Shown one piece after another: positions 44,412 to 52,927 of a stretch of 64,000 nucleotides of DNA. A program made the translations under genes and the position numbers. Numbering within the stretch: the stretch's first letter is position 1; every line of letters begins with the position of its first letter. This DNA comes from Kribbella sindirgiensis (GTDB taxonomy: Bacteria; Actinomycetota; Actinomycetes; Propionibacteriales; Kribbellaceae): positions 47,445-111,444 of the forward strand of contig NZ_SJKA01000023.1 of NCBI RefSeq assembly GCF_004331435.1, given 5' to 3'. The notes beneath the pieces were generated by a model. The model made no database searches and was not told the origin of the DNA. It was given only the letters and a program-made list of their open reading frames with translations.

Positions 44412-45710
44412 ATGAGAATGACCTGGGTGCAGCCGGAGGACCTCCTCCCGCACCAACTGGTCCAGGCACGGTCGGAAGGGGTGGACGTCACCGACGTCCA
44501 GGCCCGCTGGCTGGCCGCCGGCGGTACGACGGACGCGCCGGTGTCCGGTGCCTCCGACGAGCCGGCGACGCCCGCGCTGCGTGCCCTTGCTCGCGAGCTG
44601 CTCGACGTGCTCGACGCCAGGACAGGGGAGTGGCGTGAACCGGCGATTCCGGAGTTGCCGTCGCTGGGTGCACCGGTCGATCTCGAGGCCCGGACGCTGA
44701 ACGCGTGGCTTGGGCGGATGGCCGGGAACCTGCTCGGCAAGCCGGTGGAGAAGATCCCGCGCGAGGGGATCCGGGAGATCCTGGCGAGCTCCGGGCAGTG
44801 GCCGTTGACGCGGTACATCACGGCCGTGGGCGTACCGGACGAGGTGCAGCAGCGCTGGCCGTGGAACCGGCGTTCGAAGGTGAACAGCCTGCGCGAGGTC
44901 ATCGACGGGATGCCCGAGGACGACGACATCAACTTCGCCATTCTGGCGCTGCTGATGATGGAGCGGTTCGGGCCGGCGCTGACCACGGACGACGTGGCGC
45001 AGAGCTGGCTCGGCGACCTGCCGGCCGGCCGCGTGTTCACCGCCGAACGTGTTGCCTACCGCAACCTTCTGGAAGGCGTCGAGCCGGCCCGCGCGGCCGT
45101 CGTCGGGAACCCCTTCCGGGAATGGATCGGCGCCCAGATCCGGACCGACGCCTACGGCTGGGCACACCCTGGTGACCGGACCGCGGCGGCGCGGCTCGCG
45201 CTCGTCGACGCCCGGCTCAGCCACACCGGCGCCGGTGTCGACGGTGCGCTCTGGGTCGCCGGTATGTCGGCCGCCGCTCTGGTCCTCGACGACCCGGTCA
45301 AGGCCGCGGTCGCCGGCCTGGACGTGATCAACGGTCAGGGCGCGATCGCCCGCGCGGTCCGTTTCGGTCTGTCCCTCGCCGACGCCGAGCTGGACGACGC
45401 GCTCGATGCCCTGCATGCGGAGTACGGCGACCTGCATTGGGTGCACGCGGTGAACAACACGGCACTCACCGCCTACGCGCTGACCGCTCCGGACTTCACC
45501 ACGGCGATCGGCCGGGCGGTGATGGGCGGCTGGGACACCGACTCGGCCGGTGCCACGGTGGGCGCGGTTTTTGGCGCGACGCGGGGGGTTCCGGCAGAGT
45601 GGTCTGCACCACTGGACAATCGGGTGGCCACAAGCCTCCCGGGGATGAACCAGATCGCGATCGACGAGCTGGCGCGGCGGACTGTGGAGGTGGCCCGGGG
45701 TGGCGTATGA
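44412..45710 (+). CDS. ADP-ribosylglycohydrolase-fold protein, copy 2
   Basis: 432 aa from ATG 44412, after AAGGAAG. The N-terminal ~100 residues (MTWVQPEDLLPHQLVQARSE) are extra to the core. The core contains AWLGRMAGNLLGKPVEKIPREGI, the metal motif PEDDDINFAIL and GGWDTDSAGATVGAVFGA. Both Asp pairs are conserved. It overlaps ribokinase by 11 bases, so its product (probably ribose or a related pentose) may feed the kinase. Confidence 0.85.
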   Translation: MRMTWVQPEDLLPHQLVQARSEGVDVTDVQARWLAAGGTTDAPVSGASDEPATPALRALARELLDVLDARTGEWREPAIPELPSLGAPVDLEARTLNAWLGRMAGNLLGKPVEKIPREGIREILASSGQWPLTRYITAVGVPDEVQQRWPWNRRSKVNSLREVIDGMPEDDDINFAILALLMMERFGPALTTDDVAQSWLGDLPAGRVFTAERVAYRNLLEGVEPARAAVVGNPFREWIGAQIRTDAYGWAHPGDRTAAARLALVDARLSHTGAGVDGALWVAGMSAAALVLDDPVKAAVAGLDVINGQGAIARAVRFGLSLADAELDDALDALHAEYGDLHWVHAVNNTALTAYALTAPDFTTAIGRAVMGGWDTDSAGATVGAVFGATRGVPAEWSAPLDNRVATSLPGMNQIAIDELARRTVEVARGGV

Positions 45711-46602
45711 GGTTGTTGTCGTGGGAAGCGCGAACGTGGACCTGGTGCTGCCGGTCCAGCGCATCCCGCGCCCGGGTGAGACGGTCCTGGCCGGCGCCAT
45801 GACCCGCGGCCCGGGCGGCAAGGGAGCGAACCAGGCGGTCGCGTCGGCGCGTGCCGGTGCTGGGACGGCGATGGTGGTCGCGCTCGGCGACGACGAAGGC
45901 GGCGCGCTGCTGCGGGGCGCCCTCGAGGGTGTCGACCTGTCGCTGGCGACGACCAGCGAGGCCCCGACCGGTACGGCGATCATCACGGTCGAGGAGAGCG
46001 GTGAGAACTCGATCGTCGTCGCTCCCGGAGCGAACGGTGAGCTCACGCTGTCGCCGGCGGCCCTGGCCGCAATCGGACAAGCGAAAATCGTGCTTTCACA
46101 ATTGGAGATCCCGTTCGCGACCGTCCAGGCGGCGGCCGCGGCGTCGAAGTACTTCATCCTGAACGCGGCGCCGGCGGCCGAGCTGTCCGACGACCTGCTC
46201 GCGGAGGTCGATCTGCTGGTGGTGAACGAGACCGAGGCCGAGGCGATCGCCGGTCCGGACCGTTCCGCGCTGCTGAAGAAGGTGCCGGCCGCGGTCGTCA
46301 CACTCGGCGGGGCGGGCGCGGTGATCCTGACCCGGGACCTGGATGGCTCTGGCGAGATCGCGGTTCCCGGCGTACCCGTGGAGGTCGTCGACACCACGGC
46401 AGCGGGGGACACGTTCTGCGGAGTGCTGGCTGCAACGTTAACTGCCGCATCAGCTAACGACTCGATCACCGGAAGCGACCTGACGAACGCGGTCCGACGC
46501 GCTAACGTTGCTGCTTCATTGAGTGTTCAGGCCGCGGGGGCGATTCCCTCAGTGCCGCACGGGGATGCAATCGACGCGCGTTATGCGGAGGTGTACCTGT
46601 GA
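45700..46602 (+). CDS. rbsK: Ribokinase (PfkB family)
   Basis: 300 aa, GTG start 11 bases inside the glycohydrolase gene. GSANVDLVLPVQRIPRPGET, GPGGKGANQAVASARAG and DTTAAGDTFCGVLAA (anion hole and catalytic Asp) are the diagnostic PfkB/ribokinase motifs. It phosphorylates ribose or a related sugar or nucleoside with ATP. The neighbours suggest it acts on the sugar freed by the two ARH-fold hydrolases. Confidence 0.9.
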   Translation: MAYEVVVVGSANVDLVLPVQRIPRPGETVLAGAMTRGPGGKGANQAVASARAGAGTAMVVALGDDEGGALLRGALEGVDLSLATTSEAPTGTAIITVEESGENSIVVAPGANGELTLSPAALAAIGQAKIVLSQLEIPFATVQAAAAASKYFILNAAPAAELSDDLLAEVDLLVVNETEAEAIAGPDRSALLKKVPAAVVTLGGAGAVILTRDLDGSGEIAVPGVPVEVVDTTAAGDTFCGVLAATLTAASANDSITGSDLTNAVRRANVAASLSVQAAGAIPSVPHGDAIDARYAEVYL

Positions 46603-48587
46603 ATCCGCTCGAACCGCGGCCCATCGATCTACCCGCCCGGGTCGATCTGGGGCTCGGGACCGACTTGTCCTTCCTGGACGACGCCAAGATTCTCGGCGCG
46701 CCGGAGGACCCGGCCGACCTGCCGCGGTGGCGCGCGAAACTGGCCGAATGGCGCTTCGGCGCCTTCGAACGGACCCGGTACGACGGATCGCACTACGAAC
46801 AGCCCGGTCGCGAGTGGACCCAGACGGCGTACTCGGTGGCGCTCGTCTGGCTCTGGGACGACCTGCTCTACGACGTGCGGACCGGGAAGTTCACGCCGGA
46901 GAAGTTCGTCGAGCACGGGATCGCCGAGTTCGGCGGGTACGACGCGATCGTGCTCTGGCACGCGTACCCGGTGATCGGGATCGACGACCGCAACCAGTTC
47001 GACTTCTACCGCGACGTGCCTGGCCTGCGGGCGTTGATCGACGACCTGCACCGGCTCGGCCTGAAGGTGTTCTTCGACTACAACCCGTGGGACGTCGGCA
47101 GCCGCCGTGCGGACCGCTCGGACTCCGACGAGTTCGCTGAGCTGGTCACGGACTACGCGGTCGACGGCGTGTTCCTGGACACCCTCAAGGAGGGCGACCC
47201 GAAGTTCACCCGCGCGATCCGGCAGGCGAACCCGGCGATCGCGCTGGAAGGCGAGTCGCGGTTGCCGATGGCAAGGATCGGCGACCATGCGCTGTCCTGG
47301 GCGCAGTGGTTCGCCGACACGCACGCGCCCGGCGTCCTGCGGGCGCACCTGTTCGAGCGCCGGCACATGATGCACCACACCCGCCGCTGGAACCGTGATC
47401 ACAGCGACGAGCTGCAGTCGGCGTGGGTGAACGGCGTCGGCATGCTGGTCTGGGAGTCGGTGTTCTCGGCGTGGGTCGGCTGGAACGCCCGCGACCGCGC
47501 GACACTGCGCCGGATGGTCGCCGCGCAGCGGGCGTTCGCGCCGGTGCTGATCGGTGGCGACTGGATCCAGCTGACGCCGGAGATCCCGGAGAAGGCCCGC
47601 GACCACGGCGTCTTCGGGTCCCGGTTCGATCTGGCCGACATTACGTTCTGGACGCTGATCAACCGCCACGACGAGGACTTCGACGGCATCGTGCTGCGGT
47701 CGGAGGACCAGGTCGGCGACTGGTACGACGTGACCTCGGGCGTGCCGATCACCGCGGACGACGACGGCGTCCACCTGACCGTGCCGGGGCGCGGCGTCGC
47801 CGGGATCGTCCGGGTCGGCGCGACCGCCGGCGCCTCCTGCCGGGCGACTGCCCGCCGGCTGGGCACGATGCCGCGGGCGCATGTCAGCGAGTCGGCGTTC
47901 CCGATGCGTCCGGCCGAGCTGGTGCCCGTGCCGGTCGTCTCCGGCGACGCCGAGCTCGGTCCGACGGTCGACGTACCGGCGGGGGAGCGGACGCTGACGG
48001 TCCGGCACCGGCGGCGCGAGACCGGGCTGTACGACACCGCGCCGTACGTCGAGGAGTGGAAGCCGCTGCCGCCTCGGTTGCACGACATCCAGACGGTCGA
48101 GCGTGAGGTCTCGCTGCCCGGTGTCTCGGTGGCTGTCGCCGAGGTGACCAACGCCGAGTACCTGGCCTTCGTGCGGGCGACCGGTTACCGGCCGCTCGTC
48201 GCGAACAGGTTCCTGAAGCACTGGGTCGACGGCGCTCCGGTGCCCGGGACCGAGGACCAGCCGGTGACGTACGTCGAACTGCAGGACGCGCGGGCCTACG
48301 CCGCGTGGCGTGGTGGCCGGCTGCCCACCGAGGACGAGTGGCAGATCGCCGCGTCCGTCGACGGGTTCGTCAGGCGCGAGCCCCTGGTGTGGAACCTGAC
48401 CGAGAGCGAGTACCGCGACGGCCGCAGCCGGTTCTGCATCCTCAAGGGCGGTTCGCACTACGTGGCCGAGGGCTCCGACTGGTACGCCGACGGCGGGCCG
48501 CAGGACCCGGAGGTCAGCTTCAAGCTGGTGCTGACCGGCGGCGGTCTCGACCGGTCGGAGAACATCGGCTTCAGGTGCGCCGGATGA
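46599..48587 (+). CDS. TIM-barrel glycosidase-like/SUMF1 (FGE-sulfatase) fusion
   Basis: 662 aa, GTG overlapping rbsK (GTGA). Residues 1-~430 look like a glycoside hydrolase TIM barrel: VDLGLGTDLSFLDDAKILG, VLWHAYPVIGIDDRNQFDFYRDVPGL, KVFFDYNPWDVGS, VDGVFLDTLKEG, ALEGESRL. Residues ~490-662 are a SUMF1/EgtB-type domain: VAVAEVTNAEYLAFVRATG, TYVELQDARAYAAWRGGRLPTEDEWQIAA, RFCILKGGSHY, NIGFRCAG. Barrel Asp/Glu residues look conserved but the reaction is unknown. No sulfatase is nearby, so the SUMF1 part is probably structural or a sugar-binding domain here. Confidence 0.78.
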   Translation: MNPLEPRPIDLPARVDLGLGTDLSFLDDAKILGAPEDPADLPRWRAKLAEWRFGAFERTRYDGSHYEQPGREWTQTAYSVALVWLWDDLLYDVRTGKFTPEKFVEHGIAEFGGYDAIVLWHAYPVIGIDDRNQFDFYRDVPGLRALIDDLHRLGLKVFFDYNPWDVGSRRADRSDSDEFAELVTDYAVDGVFLDTLKEGDPKFTRAIRQANPAIALEGESRLPMARIGDHALSWAQWFADTHAPGVLRAHLFERRHMMHHTRRWNRDHSDELQSAWVNGVGMLVWESVFSAWVGWNARDRATLRRMVAAQRAFAPVLIGGDWIQLTPEIPEKARDHGVFGSRFDLADITFWTLINRHDEDFDGIVLRSEDQVGDWYDVTSGVPITADDDGVHLTVPGRGVAGIVRVGATAGASCRATARRLGTMPRAHVSESAFPMRPAELVPVPVVSGDAELGPTVDVPAGERTLTVRHRRRETGLYDTAPYVEEWKPLPPRLHDIQTVEREVSLPGVSVAVAEVTNAEYLAFVRATGYRPLVANRFLKHWVDGAPVPGTEDQPVTYVELQDARAYAAWRGGRLPTEDEWQIAASVDGFVRREPLVWNLTESEYRDGRSRFCILKGGSHYVAEGSDWYADGGPQDPEVSFKLVLTGGGLDRSENIGFRCAG

Positions 48588-49771
48588 GGCCTGCTCCGCT
48601 CGACGGGGTGAAGGTGCTGGAGGCGGCGACGCTGTTCGCGGGACCGCTGGCGGCGACCTTCCTCGGCGACTTCGGCGCCGACGTCACGAAGATCGAGCAC
48701 CCGTCCCGCCCGGACGCCGCGCGCACGCACGGCGCCTCGAAGGACGGCGTCGGGCTCTGGTTCAAGACCCTCGGCCGGAACAAGCGGCTCGCGACGCTGG
48801 ACCTGTCCCGTGGCCGGGACGTGTTCCTCTCACTGGTTCAGTCGCATGATGTGCTGGTCGAGAACTTCCGGCCCGGCACGTTGGAGCGCTGGGGGCTCGG
48901 TCCGGACGTGCTGCTCGAAGCGAACCCGCGGCTGGTGATCGCGCGGGTGACCGCGTTCGGGCAGGTCGGGCCGTGGTCGCGGCGTCCCGGGTTCGGGTCG
49001 CTGGCCGAGGCGATGAGCGGGTTCGCGGCGGTCACGGGTGAGCCGGACGGTCCGCCGACGTTGCCGCCGTTCGGACTCGCGGACGGGATCACCGCGCTGG
49101 CCACGGCGTACGCCGTTCTGGTGGCGTTGCGCGAGCGGGATCGGTCCGGGGCCGGGCAGGTGATCGACATGGCGATCATCGAACCGATCCTGATGATGCT
49201 GGGCGGCGGGATCACGGCGTACCAGCAGACCGGGTACGTGCAGCCGCGGCTCGGGAACCGGTCGTCGAACAACGCCCCGCGCAACGTCTACCGGACTCTC
49301 GATGGCCGCTGGGTCGCTGTGTCGACATCGTCGCAGAGCATTGCCGAGCGGGTGGTGACGTTGGTGGGCCGGGCCGATCTGGTCGCGCAGCCGTGGTTCG
49401 TGACCGGGCGCGAGCGGGCCGAGCACGCCGACGAGCTGGACGAGGCGGTCGGGTCGTGGATCGCGGCGCGACCGCTGGAGCTCGTGATGGCGGAGTTCGA
49501 GAAGGCCGAGGCCGCGGTCGGGCCGGTGCACGACATCCGCGGGATCATGACCGATCCGCAGTACGCCGCGCTCGGGACGATCGTCAGCGTGGACGACGAC
49601 GAGCTCGGCGGACCGGTGCAGATGCAGAACGTGCTGTTCCGGCTGTCCGAGTCGCCGGGAGCGATCAAGTGGGCGGGCCGGCCGCACGGCGCGGACACCG
49701 ACGAGGTGCTCGCCGCGATCGGCGTCACGCCGGATCAGCTGGCGGCGCTCCGCGCGGCAGGAGTGGTGTGA
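48584..49771 (+). CDS. CaiB/BaiF family CoA-transferase
   Basis: 395 aa, ATG overlapping the fusion-protein stop (ATGA). LDGVKVLEAATLFAGPLAATFLGDFGADVTKIEHP opens the family III fold; LPPFGLADG provides the Asp expected as nucleophile. Class III enzymes move CoA between acids such as formate, oxalate or carnitine. It may activate an acid arising from the operon's substrate, probably ahead of the lyase at 49884. Confidence 0.88.
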   Translation: MRPAPLDGVKVLEAATLFAGPLAATFLGDFGADVTKIEHPSRPDAARTHGASKDGVGLWFKTLGRNKRLATLDLSRGRDVFLSLVQSHDVLVENFRPGTLERWGLGPDVLLEANPRLVIARVTAFGQVGPWSRRPGFGSLAEAMSGFAAVTGEPDGPPTLPPFGLADGITALATAYAVLVALRERDRSGAGQVIDMAIIEPILMMLGGGITAYQQTGYVQPRLGNRSSNNAPRNVYRTLDGRWVAVSTSSQSIAERVVTLVGRADLVAQPWFVTGRERAEHADELDEAVGSWIAARPLELVMAEFEKAEAAVGPVHDIRGIMTDPQYAALGTIVSVDDDELGGPVQMQNVLFRLSESPGAIKWAGRPHGADTDEVLAAIGVTPDQLAALRAAGVV

Positions 49772-49781
49772 GGCGCGCATT

Positions 49782-49850
49782 TGGTGGGTGGGCGTCCAAG
49801 ACGCCGGGTTTGCGACCGAGATCCCGGGTGCAAACCCCGCATCTCGGACG
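49782..49850. repeat. Palindromic intergenic element, short copy
   Basis: Begins CGCATTTGG, has a small GGCGTCCAAGACGCC hairpin and a GGGTTTGC/GCAAACCC stem (49808-49838), then AACCCCGCATCTCG. The same start and end motifs frame the larger hairpin at 52747-52883. It may terminate the upstream gene. Confidence 0.5.
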
Positions 49851-49883
49851 TATACCAGCGAAAGGTCGAGAGGGGGTGGTGGG

Positions 49884-50711
49884 GTGCTGACTGCGTTGTA
49901 CGTGCCGGCGAACCGGCCTGATCGGTTCGCGAAGGCTGTTGCTGCGGGCCCCGATCTGGTGGTGTTCGATCTCGAGGACGCGGTACCGGTCGCCGACAAG
50001 GCGGACGCGCGCGGCTGGGCGGTGGCCTGGATCGCGGTGCACGCGCAGGGGCCGGTGGAGGTCCGGGTGAACGCGCTCGGCACACCGTGGATCGCGGACG
50101 ATCTGGCGGCGATCTCCGCCGTACCAGCGGTGCGGATCCGGTTGCCGAAGGTCGAGAGTGCGGCCGATGTGCGGGCGGTGCTCGACAAGGTGCCGTCGGC
50201 AAGGATCACCGCGCTGATCGAGTCGCCGCTGGGCCTCGAGCGGGCGTTCGAGATCGCCACCGCCGACCCGCGCGTGGTCGCGGTCGCGCTCGGCGAGGCG
50301 GACCTGTCCAGTGCGCTCGGGGTCGACGGCCCGGAGGGTCTCGCCTGGGCGCGGGGCAGGCTGGTGTCGGCGTCCCGGGCCGCGGGCCTGGGCGCGCCGA
50401 TGATGTCGGTCCACCCGAACGTGCAGGACGTCGACGGTCTGCGGCGTACGTCGCAGGAAGGCCGGGCGCTCGGCTTCGTCGGGCGTACGGCGATCCATCC
50501 CCGGCAACTGGCGACCATCGTCGAGGCGTTCACACCGACCCCCGCCCAGGTCACCGCGGCGGAGGAACTGCTGGCAGCCGTCGAGAAGGCGGACGTCGCG
50601 AACGGCGGCGTGATCGTGCTCCCCGACGGCCGCATGGTCGACCCCGCCATGATCGGCCGCGCCCGCGAAGTGCAGACCCTCATCCAAGAGATCCAAGCCC
50701 GGTCACGTTAG
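49884..50711 (+). CDS. HpcH/HpaI family CoA-ester lyase
   Basis: 275 aa from GTG 49884. LTALYVPANRPDRFAKAVAAGPDLVVFDLEDAV is the CitE-like N-terminus; VRVNALGTPW, RLPKVESAADV and ALIESPLGLERAFEIA follow, with the Mg site Glu/Asp (ESPLG, LGEADL). These enzymes cleave CoA thioesters such as citramalyl- or malyl-CoA. It lies 112 bases after the CoA-transferase gene, separated by the palindromic element. Confidence 0.85.
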   Translation: MLTALYVPANRPDRFAKAVAAGPDLVVFDLEDAVPVADKADARGWAVAWIAVHAQGPVEVRVNALGTPWIADDLAAISAVPAVRIRLPKVESAADVRAVLDKVPSARITALIESPLGLERAFEIATADPRVVAVALGEADLSSALGVDGPEGLAWARGRLVSASRAAGLGAPMMSVHPNVQDVDGLRRTSQEGRALGFVGRTAIHPRQLATIVEAFTPTPAQVTAAEELLAAVEKADVANGGVIVLPDGRMVDPAMIGRAREVQTLIQEIQARSR

Positions 50712-50720
50712 GCTCGAAGC

Positions 50721-52313
50721 ATGCTGCCGCGCAGTGTTGATGCCGTGGTGATCGGTTCGGGGCCGAACGGGCTGGTGAGCGCGATCACACTTGCCGACGC
50801 GGGCTGGGACGTGCTGGTGCTGGAAGCCGCCGACACGTTCGGCGGCGCCGTCCGGTCGACCGAGGACGCCGGCTGGATCAGCGATCGTTTCAGTTCGAAC
50901 TACCCGCTCGGGGTCGCGTCACCGGTGCTCCGGGCGCTCGAACTCGAGAAGTTCGGCCTGAAATGGGCGCATGCGCCGCTCCCGCTCGTCCATCTGCTCG
51001 ACGCCGACGGCGCGTCTGCCGCGATCCACCCGGATCCCGAGGACACCGCGAAGTCGCTCGGCGCCGAGCACCCGGGCGACGGTGACGCGTGGTTGCGCCT
51101 GTATCAGCAGTACGTGTCGATCCGGGAGCCGTTGCTGAACGCGCTGCTCACCACCTGGCCGCCGATCGTTCCGGGCCTGAAACTGGCCCGGAAGCTCGGT
51201 TCGGCGGGGGAACTGCTGCGGTTCGCGCGGTTCATGGCGATGCCGATGCACCGGATGGGCCAGGAGCTGTTCGACGGGCGGCACGGGCCGGCGATCATCG
51301 CCGGGAACTCGCTGCACGCGGACGCGCCGTTGTCCGGCAGTGTCAGCGGGACGATGGGCTGGCTGCTCGCGATGCTCGCCCAGGACGTCGGCTTCCCGGT
51401 CGCCGCCGGCGGCTCCTCGGCTTTCTCCGGCGCGATGGTCCGACGGGCCGAGCGCGCGGGCGCACTGCTCGTCCCTGGTACGCCGGTGACCGGTCTCGAA
51501 GTGTCCGCGGGCCGAGTGACCGCCGTACACACCGCCGCCGGCGAGACCGTGACCGTCGAGCGCGCCGTCGTCGCGGACACCTCCGCCCCGGCGTTGTACG
51601 GCGAGTTGTTGCCGCAGGCCCTCATCCCGGGCGGGTTGCGGCGGGACCTGGACGACCGGTTCGAATGGGACTACCCGACGGTCAAGCTGAACTTCCGGCT
51701 GAACGGCCCGATCCCGTGGACGTCGTCGGAGGCACGGTCCGCGGGCGTCGTCCACCTCGGCGGCACCGCGGACGATCTCGTGCACCTGTCCGCGGATCTC
51801 GACACGGCGCGGGTGCCGTCGCAGCCGTTCCTCCTGATCGGGCAGACCACGAAGGCGGATCCGACCCGCTCCCCGGACGGCACCGAGGCGGTCTGGGCGT
51901 ACGCGCACCTGCCGCGCGGGATGGCCGACGACGCCGCGGCGGAGAAGCTGGCCGGCCGGATGGACCGCGCGATCGAACGGTTCGCACCCGGCTTCGGCGA
52001 TCTCGTCATCGACCGCGACCTGCAGCGTCCGTCGGCGTTGGAGTCCGGGAACGCGGCGCTCGGTCTCGGCGCGCTCGGCGGCGGGACGATGCAACTCCAC
52101 CAGCAGCTCGTCTTCCGCCCGACGATCGGCCTGGGCAGCGCTCGCACCTTCGTCGACGGCCTGTACCTGGGCAGCTCCGCCATCCACCCCGGCGGCGGCG
52201 TCCACGGAGCCTGCGGCCACCTGGCCGCCCGCACCGCCCTCCGCGACACCTCCCTCCTCGGCCCCCTGACCCGCAAACTCCCAACAGCCACCCTCCGCCA
52301 CCTACAGCGGTGA
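50721..52313 (+). CDS. FAD-dependent oxidoreductase, phytoene-desaturase-like
   Basis: 530 aa. The dinucleotide motif is VVIGSGPNGLVSAITLADAGWDVLVLEA; the C-terminal FAD contact is GLYLGSSAIHPGGGVHGACGHLAA. The PYROXD2/crtI-like superfamily covers amine and carotenoid oxidoreductases; no carotenoid genes are nearby. The 5-prime end reads TAGGCT-CGAAGC-ATG, a -10 box at leaderless spacing. The stop is followed 11 bases later by the minisatellite. Confidence 0.85.
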   Translation: MLPRSVDAVVIGSGPNGLVSAITLADAGWDVLVLEAADTFGGAVRSTEDAGWISDRFSSNYPLGVASPVLRALELEKFGLKWAHAPLPLVHLLDADGASAAIHPDPEDTAKSLGAEHPGDGDAWLRLYQQYVSIREPLLNALLTTWPPIVPGLKLARKLGSAGELLRFARFMAMPMHRMGQELFDGRHGPAIIAGNSLHADAPLSGSVSGTMGWLLAMLAQDVGFPVAAGGSSAFSGAMVRRAERAGALLVPGTPVTGLEVSAGRVTAVHTAAGETVTVERAVVADTSAPALYGELLPQALIPGGLRRDLDDRFEWDYPTVKLNFRLNGPIPWTSSEARSAGVVHLGGTADDLVHLSADLDTARVPSQPFLLIGQTTKADPTRSPDGTEAVWAYAHLPRGMADDAAAEKLAGRMDRAIERFAPGFGDLVIDRDLQRPSALESGNAALGLGALGGGTMQLHQQLVFRPTIGLGSARTFVDGLYLGSSAIHPGGGVHGACGHLAARTALRDTSLLGPLTRKLPTATLRHLQR

Positions 52314-52324
52314 ACCACCCCACT

Positions 52325-52701
52325 CCGCTGCAACCCACCGCTGCAACCCACCGCTGCAACCCACCGCTGCAACCCACCGCCGCAACCCACCGCCGCAACC
52401 CACCGCCGCAACCCACCGCCGCAACCCACCGCCGCAACCCACCGCTGCAACCCACCGCTGCAACCCACCGCTGCAACCCACCGCTGCAACCCACCGCTGC
52501 AACCCACCGCTGCAACCCACCGCTGCAACCCACCGCTGCAACCCACCGCTGCAACCCACCGCTGCAACCCACCGCTGCAACCCACCGCTGCAACCCACCG
52601 CTGCAACCCACCGCTGCAACCCACCGCTGCAACCCACCGCTGCAACCCACCGCTGCAACCCACCGCCGCAACCCACCGCTGCAACCCACCGCCGCAACCC
52701 A
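52325..52701. repeat. Minisatellite, 13-bp unit x 29
   Basis: Exactly 29 contiguous units of CCGCTGCAACCCA (377 bp), differing only at the fifth base (T or C). Seven units carry C: numbers 5-9, 27 and 29. A partial unit follows. Because 13 is not a multiple of 3 and the unit has no stops in any frame, both strands stay open and give spurious 13-aa-periodic proteins. It lies between two co-oriented genes. Confidence 0.95.
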
Positions 52702-52746
52702 CCGCCGCAGCGCGCCCTCCTCGCCGACTGCCCTGGCCGTCCGCTC

Positions 52747-52883
52747 CCGCATTTGGCTGGCTGACCCACCCATTTGCCTGGCCAACCCACCACGTCCGGG
52801 GTTCCTGAGCCTGGTTATGGGTCAGGAACCCCGCATCTCGTGGGTCAGCCAGTCAAATTGGTGGGTCAGCCAGGCAAATGCGG
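52747..52883. repeat. Long inverted repeat with inner terminator-like hairpin
   Basis: Left arm 52747-52794 and right arm 52837-52883 are imperfect reverse complements over about 48 bp. Each arm holds two ATTTG...TGGCTGACCCACC-like sub-repeats. Inside lies a perfect 11-bp stem GGGGTTCCTGA (52798-52808) with TCAGGAACCCC (52822-52832). Confidence 0.8.
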
Positions 52884-52885
52884 CG

Positions 52886-52927
52886 AGGGCGAGGGCGGGG
52901 GCGGGGGCGGGGGTTAGGGTCGGGGGG
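52886..52927 (+). promoter_or_regulatory. G-rich tract, possible G-quadruplex at a start codon
   Basis: Successive runs of 3 to 6 G separated by 1-3 bases (GGGCGGGGGCGGGGGCGGG, then GGTTAGGGTCGGGGGG) end in the GTG start at 52927. Such runs on the coding strand could fold in DNA or mRNA and hide the start. Confidence 0.45.

Noticed and set aside
41932..44415. 827-aa plus-strand ORF
   Set aside because: Antisense to phoD and the discoidin gene; composition of a shadow frame.
46599..48587. SUMF1 part as a true sulfatase-activating enzyme
   Set aside because: No sulfatase gene in the window and the domain is short; kept only as a fold assignment.
48968..49050. Missing catalytic Asp in the CoA-transferase (GFGSLAEAMSG segment)
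   Set aside because: The family nucleophile more likely lies in FGLADG further on, which has the Asp.
52325..52701. Minisatellite as a CRISPR array
   Set aside because: 13-bp units are contiguous with no spacers and no cas genes.
51671..52793. Minus-strand ORFs with 13-aa WVAAVGCSGGLQR repeats
   Set aside because: Produced by the stop-free 13-bp minisatellite in every frame; no start signal or conserved flank.
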